Below are positions 24,947 to 33,109 of a stretch of DNA of 33,691 bases, piece by piece. The translations under genes and the position numbers were made by a program. The notes beneath the pieces were generated by a model. The model saw only the letters and a list, made by a program, of their open reading frames with translations, did not search any database and was not told the origin of the DNA. The DNA is taken from positions 1-33,691 of the forward strand of contig CANNKH010000007.1 of assembly GCA_947504985.1 (NCBI GenBank). Direction: 5' to 3'. The DNA is from Methylococcaceae bacterium (GTDB lineage Bacteria; Pseudomonadota; Gammaproteobacteria; Methylococcales; Methylomonadaceae). Numbering within the stretch: the first letter of the stretch is position 1; every line of letters starts with the position of its first letter.

Positions 24947-27093
24947 AGCTATCCAAAATAGTCTTTCTGCTGGTCAGTATCGGCATAATCACCTTGTTTT
25001 TTGGCTTCGATTTTCAACATTATCTGACACTGGACAATCTGAAATCGCAGCACACGGCGATAGCCGACTATCGCCAAAATCATCCGCTGCTAGCGATTGC
25101 GCTTTATGCCACGTTGTATATCGCAGTTACCGCTTTGTCGCTGCCGGGGGCGGCGATATTGACGCTGGCCGGAGGCGCGGTATTCGGCGTCTTGTGGGGT
25201 ACCCTGATTGTCTCGTTCGCTTCCAGCATCGGCGCGACCCTGGCGTTTCTGGCGGCTCGGTTTTTGTTACGCGACTGGGTCAAATCCAGGTTCAGCACCC
25301 GTTTACAGGCTATCGATGAAGGCGTGAATCGTGACGGCGCCTTTTATTTGTTCACATTGCGTCTGGTGCCTTTGTTTCCGTTCTTCATGATAAATCTGGT
25401 CATGGGGTTGACACCCATCAAGGCAAGGACGTTTTACTGGATCAGTCAGGTCGGGATGCTGGCGGGAACGGTGGTTTATGTCAATGCGGGCACCCAGTTA
25501 GCGAAAATCGACTCCTTGTCCGGTATTCTCTCCCCCGCACTGCTGGGCTCGTTTGCCTTGCTAGGTCTTTTCCCTTTGGTGGCGAAAAAAATGCTCGAAT
25601 TCATCACTCAACGCGAAATTTACGCGAATTGGACTAAACCGGCCCGCTTCGACAACAACTTGGTGGTGATCGGTGCCGGTGCCGGCGGCTTGGTGTCGGC
25701 TTATATCGCCGCTGCCGTCAAAGCCAAAGTCACGCTGATAGAACAGCACAAAATGGGCGGTGACTGTCTGAATACCGGCTGCGTTCCATCCAAGGCGCTG
25801 ATCCGCTCGGCCAAGCTGCTATCGCATATCAAACGCGCTAAGGAATTCGGCATAGCCAAAGCGGAAGTCGAATTTGATTTCGCTACCGTAATGGAGCGAG
25901 TGCAACAGGTCATTAAAACCGTAGCACCGCACGATTCAATCGAACGTTATACCGAATTGGGCGTTGAGGTAATTCAGGGTACCGCTAAAATCGTCTCGCC
26001 TTGGGAAGTTGAAGTGACGACCGCCGATGGCAGCAAAACCATCACCACGCGCTCGATTGTCATCGCCGCCGGTGCACGGCCTTTCGTGCCGCCGATTCCC
26101 GGCATCGAACAGATCAATTATCTGACTTCAGAAAATGTCTGGAATTTGCGCGAAAGACCGAAGCGCCTGCTAGTGTTGGGTGGCGGCCCGATAGGCTGCG
26201 AACTGACGCAAACCTTCGCCCGCTTGGGTAGTCAGGTGACACTGGTGGAAATGGCGCCGCGCATTATGGCCCGCGAAGACCAGGACGTATCCCAAGCGGT
26301 GATGGCTCGTTTCCAACAAGAAGGCGTAGATGTGCGGGTCAATCACACCGCCAAGCAATTCATCGTCGAAAATGGCGAAAATATTTTGCTTGCCGAAAAT
26401 GACGGGCAAACCGTTAGGATTGTATTCGACCAAGTGCTGATCGCTATCGGCCGCGCTGCCAATGTCCAAGGCTATGGCGTTGACCAATTAGGCATTACTT
26501 TGTCGCCGCGCAACACCATAGCCACCAACGCCTTTCAGCAAACCAACTATCCCAATATCTTCGCTGTCGGCGATGTGGCGGGGCCGTATCAATTTACCCA
26601 CACCGCCGCGCATCAGGCCTGGTATGCGGCAGTGAACGCTTTGTTTGGCCAGTTCAAAAAGTTTCGCACCGATTATTCGGTGATTCCGTGGTCGACCTTT
26701 ACCGACCCAGAAGTCGCCCGCGTTGGCCTGAATGAGCAGGATGCGCAAGCGCAGGGCATCGCTTACGAAGTGTCAACCTATGGCATCGACGATCTGGATC
26801 GGGCAATTGCCGATAGCGAAGCGCATGGTTTTGTCAAAGTTTTGACCGTGCCGGGTAAGGATAAAATTCTTGGTGTTACTTTCGTCGGCGAACATGCTGG
26901 CGACTTGATCGCCGAGTTCGTGCTGGCGATGAAACACGGCATTGGTCTGAATAAAATTTTAGGCACAGTTCACATCTATCCGACCTTGGCCGAAGCCAAC
27001 AAATATGTTGCAGGCGTTTGGAAACGCAATCATGCCCCCACGGCTTTGCTGAACTGGGTGAGCCGTTACCATGCCTGGCGACGTAACGATTGA
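24943..27093 (+). CDS. TVP38/TMEM64-type membrane domain fused to mercuric-reductase-like flavoprotein
   Basis: The correct start is the ATG at 24943 (MKLSKIVFLL), overlapping the arsS stop by ATGA; the frame is open further upstream only by chance. Of the 716 residues, 1-225 form a TVP38/TMEM64 (DedA-like) membrane domain with several hydrophobic helices and the stretch LVPLFPFFMINLVMGLTPI. Residues about 235-705 form a class I flavin disulfide reductase: VVIGAGAGGL (241-250), redox-active CLNTGC with Cys275 and Cys280, the NAD(P) motif VLGGGPIGCEL, IFAVGDVAG, and the C-terminal catalytic HIYPTLAEA. The paired C-terminal cysteines of true mercuric reductases are absent, so dihydrolipoamide-like or another disulfide substrate is more likely. 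Such fusions are known. The exact substrate is not. Confidence 0.88.
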   Translation: MKLSKIVFLLVSIGIITLFFGFDFQHYLTLDNLKSQHTAIADYRQNHPLLAIALYATLYIAVTALSLPGAAILTLAGGAVFGVLWGTLIVSFASSIGATLAFLAARFLLRDWVKSRFSTRLQAIDEGVNRDGAFYLFTLRLVPLFPFFMINLVMGLTPIKARTFYWISQVGMLAGTVVYVNAGTQLAKIDSLSGILSPALLGSFALLGLFPLVAKKMLEFITQREIYANWTKPARFDNNLVVIGAGAGGLVSAYIAAAVKAKVTLIEQHKMGGDCLNTGCVPSKALIRSAKLLSHIKRAKEFGIAKAEVEFDFATVMERVQQVIKTVAPHDSIERYTELGVEVIQGTAKIVSPWEVEVTTADGSKTITTRSIVIAAGARPFVPPIPGIEQINYLTSENVWNLRERPKRLLVLGGGPIGCELTQTFARLGSQVTLVEMAPRIMAREDQDVSQAVMARFQQEGVDVRVNHTAKQFIVENGENILLAENDGQTVRIVFDQVLIAIGRAANVQGYGVDQLGITLSPRNTIATNAFQQTNYPNIFAVGDVAGPYQFTHTAAHQAWYAAVNALFGQFKKFRTDYSVIPWSTFTDPEVARVGLNEQDAQAQGIAYEVSTYGIDDLDRAIADSEAHGFVKVLTVPGKDKILGVTFVGEHAGDLIAEFVLAMKHGIGLNKILGTVHIYPTLAEANKYVAGVWKRNHAPTALLNWVSRYHAWRRND

Positions 27094-27108
27094 AGAATAA
27101 GGTTTCAA

Positions 27109-27795
27109 ATGATGACTTTTCAAATCAGTATCGTAATACCAGTGTTTAACGAAGCCGAAAACCTAGCTACCAAACTACCTGCCTTGCAAGAACTACGTGA
27201 CCACTGTCAATTACTGCTAGTCGATGGCGGTAGTCACGACGACAGCCCGGTTATCGCCGAGTCTCTAGTGGATAAGGTCATATTTAGTCCGCGCGGCAGG
27301 GCTCGGCAAATGAACGCGGGGGTAGCGCAGGCCGATGCCGATGTGTTGCTGTTTCTACATGCCGATACCCAATTACCGAATGATGCGGCTAGCTTGATTA
27401 GCCAAGCCATTGCTAAAGGTTTCCACTGGGGTCATTTCGATGTGGTATTCGACACCCCCCAACCTATTTTCAAACTGATTGCCTTCATGATGAATCATCG
27501 CTCGCGACTGACCGGCATCGCCACCGGCGACCAGTGTTTATTCGTGACTCGGCAAGCTTTTCAGTCAGTCGGCGGATTTCCGCAGATTGCCTTGATGGAG
27601 GATATTGCCATCAGCAGCAAACTGAAAAAACGGGGCAGCCCCTGTTGTTTAAAGGCCAACGTGGTGACCTCAGCCCGGCGCTGGCAACAACACGGGATAT
27701 TCAAAACCATCTTGCTGATGTGGTGGCTACGATTAGCTTATTTTTTTGGTGTCCATCCTGACGATCTGGCAATGCGTTACTACGGGAGATTGTGA
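27109..27795 (+). CDS. family 2 glycosyltransferase, rSAM/selenodomain-associated type 2
   Basis: The 228-residue GT-A fold protein has ISIVIPVFNEAENLA (6-20), VDGGSHDDS (38-46), RGRARQMNAG (62-71), the DxD-like HADT (84-87), and ATGDQCLFVTR followed by GGFPQIALMEDI. This is the pattern of the TIGR04283 subfamily, named for co-occurrence with radical SAM and selenium-related genes. The donor and acceptor are unknown; a sugar transfer to a small molecule is expected. It lies 15 bases downstream of the flavoprotein gene on the same strand with AAGG as a modest ribosome-binding site. With the second transferase at 28023 it forms the usual pair. Confidence 0.88.
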   Translation: MMTFQISIVIPVFNEAENLATKLPALQELRDHCQLLLVDGGSHDDSPVIAESLVDKVIFSPRGRARQMNAGVAQADADVLLFLHADTQLPNDAASLISQAIAKGFHWGHFDVVFDTPQPIFKLIAFMMNHRSRLTGIATGDQCLFVTRQAFQSVGGFPQIALMEDIAISSKLKKRGSPCCLKANVVTSARRWQQHGIFKTILLMWWLRLAYFFGVHPDDLAMRYYGRL

Positions 27796-27926
27796 TGGAA
27801 ACTACACTACGCTTCGGTGTGTGTTCGTCGTTATTTTATGGTTGATAACGCGGTTTTTGAGTTGGCAATAACGTCGATATTGGCTTATTAATCTGAACCT
27901 AGCGGCTTTAGAAATGACATACTGAG

Positions 27927-28019
27927 ATGACGACCGGACTGAGCGATTTCCGCGACACTAAAGAACTGGGGTTCCTGCAATTATTGGCGATGCCATTTCA
28001 GCCTTTGCGCAAGCACTGA
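27927..28019 (+). CDS. short ORF or gene remnant before the second transferase
   Basis: A 30-codon frame (MTTGLSDFRDTKELGFLQ and onward, ending FQPLRKH) lies in the 227-base gap between the two transferase genes and stops 3 bases before the next ATG. Such close spacing would fit either a translated leader peptide or the 3' end of a gene lost by deletion. The ATG has no proper ribosome-binding site and I recognise no homologue. This is a weak call. Confidence 0.2.
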   Translation: MTTGLSDFRDTKELGFLQLLAMPFQPLRKH

Positions 28020-28022
28020 ACG

Positions 28023-28649
28023 ATGGCTTATCAATTTCCAGACAGCGTGTTGCTGGTCTTCTGTAAAGCGCCGATAGCGGGGCAAGTGAAAACCCGTTTG
28101 CAACCGGAATTGTCCGCCGAACAAGCCGTAGCCGCACATATCAATTTGACATGGATGACGCTGGATCGCGCCTTTCAACAGCAATTTTGTCCGGTCGTAC
28201 TGTGTTGCTCGCCTGACAGCGAACATTCATTTTTTCAGCAATGCGCCAAGGATTACCCGCTAATGCTAACCCAGCAATGCGGTAATGATCTGGGAGAACG
28301 TATGCACAACGCGTTGACAGAGGCGTTATCAAAGTATCGACATGCCGTGCTGATGGGTTGTGACTGCCCCAGTTTGACCGTAGTCGATTTAGAGCAGGCT
28401 CTGCTGATGCTGCATACTGGCTCAGATGTGGTGATGGCACCGACCGAAGATGGGGGGTATGTGCTGATCGGACTAAATGAGCCGCAGCCAAATTTATTTT
28501 ATGGCATGACCTGGAGTACCGCCCATGTCATGCTGGAAACCCGTCACCGAATAGCCAAAGCAAGATTGAAGTTATATGAGCTGGATAAACAATGGGATGT
28601 CGATACCATTGCAGATTGGCAACGCTATGGTTTGCTTGAAAAAAAATAG
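28023..28649 (+). CDS. transferase, rSAM/selenodomain-associated type 1 (DUF2064)
   Basis: The 208-residue protein belongs to the DUF2064/TIGR04282 nucleotidyltransferase-like glycosyltransferases. Signatures are FCKAPIAGQVKTRL (13-26), NDLGERMHNAL (88-98), GCDCPSLT (112-119) and APTEDGGYVLIGL (139-151), with DVDTIADW near the end. These resemble sugar nucleotidyltransferases (CofC/MobA-like). The family nearly always accompanies the type 2 transferase found at 27109, so the two likely act in succession on one sugar-containing product, possibly linked to the ArsS-like enzyme. No clear ribosome-binding site precedes its ATG at 28023. Confidence 0.88.
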   Translation: MAYQFPDSVLLVFCKAPIAGQVKTRLQPELSAEQAVAAHINLTWMTLDRAFQQQFCPVVLCCSPDSEHSFFQQCAKDYPLMLTQQCGNDLGERMHNALTEALSKYRHAVLMGCDCPSLTVVDLEQALLMLHTGSDVVMAPTEDGGYVLIGLNEPQPNLFYGMTWSTAHVMLETRHRIAKARLKLYELDKQWDVDTIADWQRYGLLEKK

Positions 28650-28915
28650 CCGATTATCTGACGGGGGAATTATCCATGTATTTTGAAATCAGTCGTGATC
28701 GGGTAATGGTCTGAGTTGTTGATGGTAGAAAGTGTTTCTTTTTTAACCACAGCCTTAATCACTTGATCAGGTGTCCGTAAAAACCGGAGAAGATCAAATT
28801 AATGTAATACCCACGAAAGTTATGATAAGGTTGATCTTGCCATGTAACTAATTAAATAGGCTGAATATCTAAGCAGTTGCAGGTCTAATAAAAATAACTA
28901 TAACGAGGGTATTAC

Positions 28916-29428
28916 ATGAAATTATTAAAAAGCGCAGTCATCGCTACGACATTGGCACTTTCTTTAGGCTCTTTTTCGACAACTGCCGCTGTCTGTTTAG
29001 GGATGGCATGTATGTATAACAGAATGACTCCAGTTGAAGGCATTAACGCTACGTTAGATCAAGTTAATGAAGCATTGGAAGCTATTCAGGTAAGAAACAG
29101 CGGTGGCGCTGCAGGCACTGACAAAGATAGTGACGATCTCATTATCAATACCATCAAAGAAGCCTTGAAATTAAGTAAGGAAATCAATGCCAATGATAAA
29201 CTCGATCGCAATCGTAACCGGGCTAATGATTATTTGAAAAAAGCGCGAGTAGCTGTGCAGGAAGGTGATTTGGCTAAGGCAACGGAGCAACTAAACGAAG
29301 CTGAAAAGCGTTTTTCAGACCTTAAAAGTATGATCGACTTAACTCAGGCCGATAGGGCATCACAACAGACTCACATGCTAAACCGTATTTTGGATACCCG
29401 CGATAGTGCAGCGGGTGCTCGTAAATAA
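28916..29428 (+). CDS. secreted helical protein, unknown function
   Basis: The 170-residue protein starts with a signal peptide (KSAVIATTLALSLGSFSTTAA, cleavage near AVC or TAA). The mature part is strongly charged and helical: VNEALEAIQVRNSGG, LIINTIKEALKLSKEINAN and LKKARVAVQEGDLAKATEQ look like helical hairpins of TPR-less type or coiled coil. Two cysteines occur right after the signal peptide (AAVCLGMAC), but the first lacks a classical lipobox. A good GAGGG ribosome-binding site lies about 7 bases upstream. It stands alone, between the transferase operon and a nuclease gene of opposite direction. Small helical periplasmic proteins of this sort can bind metals, but no metal-binding pattern is visible. 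Confidence 0.8.
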   Translation: MKLLKSAVIATTLALSLGSFSTTAAVCLGMACMYNRMTPVEGINATLDQVNEALEAIQVRNSGGAAGTDKDSDDLIINTIKEALKLSKEINANDKLDRNRNRANDYLKKARVAVQEGDLAKATEQLNEAEKRFSDLKSMIDLTQADRASQQTHMLNRILDTRDSAAGARK

Positions 29429-29480
29429 TATTTTTTGGTTCTTCCTGAACTTGCGGGATTATCCTGCACTGCTGACCAAG

Positions 29481-29530
29481 CTCTACGACAACCTAACCGC
29501 TTTCTTCAAGTGTTTTAGCTTGTCGTAGAG
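29481..29530. repeat. inverted repeat between convergent genes
   Basis: CTCTACGACAA (29481-29491) is perfectly complementary to TTGTCGTAGAG (29520-29530) around a 28-base loop. It lies between the convergent ends of the secreted-protein gene and the nuclease gene, where a two-way terminator would be useful, but no T-run follows and the loop is long. Confidence 0.45.
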
Positions 29531-29572
29531 ATGTTCTTCAGTAATTATTACCCCCTAAAAATTACGAATAGG

Positions 29573-30466
29573 TTAATACCTTGAAGGTAAACGACTAACG
29601 GATTGCAAATGCCACGGTTGTTCATCTATTACCGCTTCTAATTTGTCCTCGGTGCTATCGTCCAAACCGGTAAAAAAATCCAGTCCAGTTTGTGCTTCTA
29701 TGGTGTCAATACTTGTTACAAATTGCGTTAAAGGTTCTCGGCCGTTCACCGTTTGCGGGACTAAAAAACCCAGTGCAACCGCCTTTGTTGTTGGCGTGGC
29801 TTCGGTGATATAAATTTTGTAAAACGCATCGGGTATTTCTACCCTCCAATCAGAGTTTAGACGTTCAACTGCGCCCTTAAAAACAGGTCCCGTAATAACC
29901 CAGACTTTGCTAAATAATTTTGCAAACCTATCAACTTCCACTTCTTCTAAGCGCTGCCATAATTTTTGATTCAAATTAGGTTTTTGTGGCGTAATGTTAG
30001 TCATCAAAAAGCTATCTATCTGCCCTTGTTTACCATAAAGACGACTGATCGCGTAATTCGGTGCCATGTGTCCACGGTCATAACCACTTTTTTGATAACT
30101 CTCATGACTAACGCGATTAATACAGCGCCAATCGGTTTCAAAACGGCTGGGGCGCTTTAACGAAGGTTGATTTTCAGCAGCCGATGTTAGCGCGTATTCC
30201 ACCCAGAGCGGGTTACCGCGTAAATCAGAATACCCTAGAATAAACCCATGATTGCGGAAGATACGAAACCAAGTATCACTATTGCCTGGCGCTAGCGCTT
30301 GCGGCTCGCCCTGATAAAGCAGTGCAGGCCGAGCAAGCTTGACCTCATAAGCGTAACCGCCCAAGCTCAGTGCAACAATAATCAATAATAAGGCAGGCTG
30401 TTTGTAAGCAAGACGGCAAAGCCCACACAGCAAGCTAAACCAGATAGTTTTTTGTCTTTTTCTCAT
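29573..30466 (-). CDS. membrane-anchored DNA/RNA non-specific endonuclease
   Basis: The 297-residue protein has one hydrophobic segment at 24-40 (ALLLIIVALSLGGYAY), a likely N-terminal anchor that places the enzyme in the periplasm. The rest is a beta-beta-alpha-metal nuclease of the Serratia nuclease/NucA/EndoG family. The active-site DRGHMAPN (130-137, catalytic His133) is followed by TNITPQKPNLNQ (156-167) with the metal-binding Asn, and the expected downstream Glu in LEEVEV. These enzymes cut single- and double-stranded DNA and RNA without sequence preference. It might recycle extracellular nucleic acid or limit DNA uptake (ComEC is in the window but distant). The ATG at 30466 has no strong ribosome-binding site. 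Confidence 0.92.
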   Translation of the reverse strand: MRKRQKTIWFSLLCGLCRLAYKQPALLLIIVALSLGGYAYEVKLARPALLYQGEPQALAPGNSDTWFRIFRNHGFILGYSDLRGNPLWVEYALTSAAENQPSLKRPSRFETDWRCINRVSHESYQKSGYDRGHMAPNYAISRLYGKQGQIDSFLMTNITPQKPNLNQKLWQRLEEVEVDRFAKLFSKVWVITGPVFKGAVERLNSDWRVEIPDAFYKIYITEATPTTKAVALGFLVPQTVNGREPLTQFVTSIDTIEAQTGLDFFTGLDDSTEDKLEAVIDEQPWHLQSVSRLPSRY

Positions 30467-30590
30467 TTAGCCGTTTTTTCGTAGACGGCATCGCGCACCG
30501 ATGCCTTGAAACACGAAGATATAGAAGGGATAAAGCTGTTTTCTGGTAACTATTCAGACCCCTGCCAAAAATTACGCTGTAAACATAGAC

Positions 30591-30717
30591 CTCCCCCTTT
30601 GAAAAAGTACCCAAAGGGCATAAAGGGGACTGAGGGGGAGAGCAACGCGAGGGGGCGTATCTAAAAAATCTCCCCTAACCCCTTTTATGCCCTTTGGGTA
30701 CTTTTCCAAAGAGGGGG
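30591..30717. repeat. long inverted repeat element (MITE-like), about 127 bp
   Basis: The left arm (30591-30628) begins CTCCCCCTTTG, and the right arm (30677-30717) is its near-perfect complement; the core AAAAGTACCCAAAGGGCATA and two following bases are identical. A second, inner pairing (GGGGGAGA near 30634 with TCTCCCC near 30670) gives a nested stem. The 327-base gap between the nuclease gene and speD holds nothing else. The 65-codon minus-strand frame across it is a by-product of the repeat. The first bases of the left arm recur in the terminator-like hairpin at 33027-33064. Confidence 0.75.
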
Positions 30718-30793
30718 ACTGATTACTTTCAATGTTAGCTGATTTCGAATCTACAGAGGTAACAGGCACTAAATCAAGGTTACTAAATCGTTG

Positions 30794-31579
30794 CTAGCGA
30801 CGATAATTATGACCGTAAAAAATCTCGGTGACTTCCCGTCGTAGCTTCTTTTCAATCTCGGCTTTTTTAGCCGCCGTCAGATTACTTTCTTTCTCAAACA
30901 AATAATTTTCCAGCTCTGTTTCTTTAAGCATCATTTTGGTGTGAAAAATATTTTCCTGATACACATTCACATCGATCATCTGATAGCTTTGCTGAGTGTC
31001 TTTGGCAATATAATTTTGGATAGACGTAATATTGTGATCGATAAAATGCTTTTTACCCGAGATGTCTCGAGTAAAACCACGCACGCGGTAATCCATAATA
31101 ACCACATCAGACTCAAAGCTATGAATCAGATAATTAAGCGCTTTTAGTGGCGAAATACGACCACAAGTGGAGACATCAATATCCGCACGAAACGTGCTGA
31201 TACCACTATCAGGATGACTTTCAGGATAAGTGTGAACAGTAATATGGCTTTTATCCAAATGCGCTAGCACTGTTTCAGGCAGTGGCCCCGGGGATTGGCT
31301 ATTCATGTTCGAAGGCGGTGCCACATCACCCTCAGAAATCAGCATAGTGACGCTGGCGCCTTGTGGATCATAATCCTGATGCGCGATATTTAGAATTTGC
31401 GCACCAATGATCTCAGCAACATCTTTCAGGATTTGTGTCAGCCGGATAGCATTATAGGCTTCATCAATATATTCGATATAAGCCTGTTGCTGTTCAGCGG
31501 GAGCATAACAAATATCGTATATATTGAAGCTCAGTGACTTTGTTAGATTGTTAAAACCGTGTAATTGCAACTTGTTCAA
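30794..31579 (-). CDS. speD: S-adenosylmethionine decarboxylase proenzyme
   Basis: SpeD makes decarboxylated AdoMet, the aminopropyl donor for spermidine. The protein is the long E. coli-type form, with autocleavage site [14 protein letters not shown] (the Ser at position 111 from the chosen start becomes the pyruvoyl group) and the family block [11 protein letters not shown], followed by YRVRGFTRD. An upstream ATG at 31609 would overlap osmC. I prefer the TTG at 31579: it aligns exactly with the initiator Met of E. coli SpeD (MKKLKLHGFNN against [11 protein letters not shown]), has GAGG 9 bases ahead, and lies after the osmC stop. No spermidine synthase (speE) gene is present nearby. It is coupled with the osmC-like gene upstream. 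Confidence 0.92.
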   Translation of the reverse strand: MNKLQLHGFNNLTKSLSFNIYDICYAPAEQQQAYIEYIDEAYNAIRLTQILKDVAEIIGAQILNIAHQDYDPQGASVTMLISEGDVAPPSNMNSQSPGPLPETVLAHLDKSHITVHTYPESHPDSGISTFRADIDVSTCGRISPLKALNYLIHSFESDVVIMDYRVRGFTRDISGKKHFIDHNITSIQNYIAKDTQQSYQMIDVNVYQENIFHTKMMLKETELENYLFEKESNLTAAKKAEIEKKLRREVTEIFYGHNYRR

Positions 31580-31583
31580 TTCA

Positions 31584-32000
31584 TTAAACCTCAATAACTT
31601 CAAAATCATGGGTGATTTCCACCGATTTACCGAGCATAATCGCCGCAGAACAATATTTTTCTGCAGACAATTTCACGGCACGTTCAACAGCGGATGCCTT
31701 TAAATCACGCCCACTAACGACAAAATGCAGATGAATCTTACTAAACACACTCGGTATGGCATCAACGCGTTCGGCAGAAAGCTCAGCAACACAACTCACT
31801 ATATTATTTCTGCCTTTTTGCAGAATTTGCACGACATCGAAGGATGAGCAGCCTCCCAACCCCAGTAATATCATCTCCATCGGGCGTATGCCCATATTGC
31901 GCCCACCGTGATCAGGCGGGCCATCCATTACAACCGCATGGCCACTGCCAGTTTCTCCGACAAACATAACACCGTCGACCCATTTGACTGTTGCTTGCAT
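31584..32000 (-). CDS. OsmC family protein (YhfA-like)
   Basis: The 138-residue protein closely resembles E. coli YhfA, an OsmC-fold protein related to organic hydroperoxide reductases. Visible are [18 protein letters not shown] with Cys51, VSGRDLK, and [13 protein letters not shown] with Cys117, the cysteine pair characteristic of the fold. The starting ATG at 32000 has AGGG about 7 bases upstream. The order crp (divergent), yhfA-like osmC, speD is seen in several gammaproteobacteria, which supports the assignment. The physiological substrate is not established; thiol-dependent peroxide reduction is the family activity. Confidence 0.9.
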   Translation of the reverse strand: MQATVKWVDGVMFVGETGSGHAVVMDGPPDHGGRNMGIRPMEMILLGLGGCSSFDVVQILQKGRNNIVSCVAELSAERVDAIPSVFSKIHLHFVVSGRDLKASAVERAVKLSAEKYCSAAIMLGKSVEITHDFEVIEV

Positions 32001-32072
32001 TTATTTGCCCTAAAAAAAAGACGCATAGGATAGCACACAATATTTATTCATAACCTTTCGATATTGATTTTT

Positions 32073-32081
32073 TGTTACAAT
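32073..32081 (+). promoter_or_regulatory. candidate extended -10 promoter of crp
   Basis: TGTTACAAT matches an extended -10 (TGn followed by TACAAT, five of six consensus bases) and lies about 48 bases upstream of the crp start. No good -35 is present, as expected for this promoter type. Confidence 0.35.
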
Positions 32082-32128
32082 TCTGCACACTTTCAAAATG
32101 TATAAAATGGACACTGGACAACACGGCC

Positions 32129-32791
32129 ATGACATCAAGCTTTCCCAAAGATCTATATAGAAAAGAAGCCTTAGAAAATTTTTTGCAGCTATGCCATAAA
32201 AAAACTTATCCCGCCAAAACCTGTATTTTTAGGCCAGGCGATCACGACGATAAGCTTTATTTCATCATTGAAGGCTCGGTCAGTGTGAGTGCTGAAGATG
32301 ATGAGGGCAAGCAAGAATTGATGCTGGCCTATCTTAATAAAAATGAATTTATCGGCGAAGTTGGTGTTTTTAATGCCACCAAAGAAACCCGACAAGTCAC
32401 CATTAAAGCACGTAGCGAATGCCATTTGGCCGAAATAAGCTATGAACGTTTTCGACAAGCACTCAAAAAAGAATTACTGGAATACGCCCCAGATTTGCTT
32501 TGCTTGATCGGTTATCAATTGTCAGCGCGGCTTTTGATTACCAGCCGTAAATTTACTGATCTGGCTTTTATGGATGTAGAAGGACGGATTGCCCGAATCC
32601 TGCTTGATCTTTGTAAAGAACCTGATGCCATAACCCATCCTGAAGGTATGCAGTTACATATTTCTCGCCAAGAAATAGCCCGCTTGGTGGGATGTTCAAG
32701 AGAAATGGCGGGGCGTGTTATAAAAGAGTTGGAAAATAAAAAATTGATTACTGCACACGGTAAAACTATCGTTGTGTTTGGTACACGCTAA
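32129..32791 (+). CDS. crp: Crp/Vfr-like cyclic nucleotide-dependent regulator
   Basis: The ATG at 32129 (MTSSFPKDLY) gives 220 residues, close to E. coli Crp (210) and Vfr (214); a longer frame would need a TTG. The N-terminal cyclic nucleotide domain shows FIGEVGVF (74-81) and KARSECHLAEISYERF (93-108). The DNA-binding helix in GCSREMAGRV keeps the Arg-Glu-Arg recognition residues, so the target is probably the standard TGTGA...TCACA site. ITSRKF in the dimer helix matches Thr127-Ser128 of E. coli Crp. One change stands out: the phosphate-binding Arg-Ser pair is Arg88-Gln89. The gene is divergent from osmC/speD and followed by rubredoxin. Confidence 0.92.
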   Translation: MTSSFPKDLYRKEALENFLQLCHKKTYPAKTCIFRPGDHDDKLYFIIEGSVSVSAEDDEGKQELMLAYLNKNEFIGEVGVFNATKETRQVTIKARSECHLAEISYERFRQALKKELLEYAPDLLCLIGYQLSARLLITSRKFTDLAFMDVEGRIARILLDLCKEPDAITHPEGMQLHISRQEIARLVGCSREMAGRVIKELENKKLITAHGKTIVVFGTR

Positions 32792-32827
32792 AATAACCAC
32801 TCATTAGTTTTACTGAGAGAAAAGATT

Positions 32828-32998
32828 ATGACTGACTATAAAAAATACCAATGCAACATTTGTGAACACATTTATGATGAAGCTGAAGGCGATCCCGATT
32901 CCGACATTGCACCAGGCACGTTATGGGAAAACATTCCCGATGATTGGCGTTGCCCCAAATGTGGAGTAGAAAAAAGCGAATTTGAATTAATGGCTTAA
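32828..32998 (+). CDS. rubredoxin
   Basis: A 56-residue electron carrier that reads as a complete rubredoxin: YQCNICEHIYDEAEGD at 7-22, PGTLWENIPDDW at 29-40 and RCPKCGVEKSEFEL at 41-54. The four iron ligands are Cys9, Cys12, Cys42 and Cys45. The start is the ATG at 32828. It lies 36 bases after crp on the same strand and may be cotranscribed. Possible partners include alkane or other oxygenases and rubredoxin reductases, none of which is in the window. Confidence 0.95.
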   Translation: MTDYKKYQCNICEHIYDEAEGDPDSDIAPGTLWENIPDDWRCPKCGVEKSEFELMA

Positions 32999-33026
32999 GG
33001 TAACACTCGGCGGATAGACTAATAAA

Positions 33027-33072
33027 TAAGCACTCCCCCCTTTGAAAAAAGGGAGAAGTGCTTACCTGATTT
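33027..33072 (+). terminator. hairpin terminator after rubredoxin
   Basis: TAAGCACTCCCCCCTTT (33027-33043) pairs with AAAGGGAGAAGTGCTTA (33048-33064) around GAAA, with two mismatches; a T-run begins at about 33071. It lies between converging genes and could act in both directions. Its centre repeats the CCCCCTTTGAAAAA motif of the element at 30591. Confidence 0.6.
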
Positions 33073-33109
33073 TTAACTGCCCCCTTCATTTAGAAGTGTC
33101 CGATTCTAT

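Noticed and set aside
28877-28904. TTGCAG and TATAAC with a 16-base spacer upstream of the secreted helical protein.
   Set aside because: Transcription would begin after or within the ribosome-binding site, leaving almost no leader, so it is unlikely to be the working promoter.
30572-30769. 65-codon minus-strand frame.
   Set aside because: It spans the long inverted repeat and its sequence is explained by that repeat; no ribosome-binding site or family pattern.
32072-32128. N-terminal extension of Crp starting at TTG.
   Set aside because: It would add 19 residues absent from Crp and Vfr and would overlap the best promoter candidate; the ATG at 32129 fits the family length.
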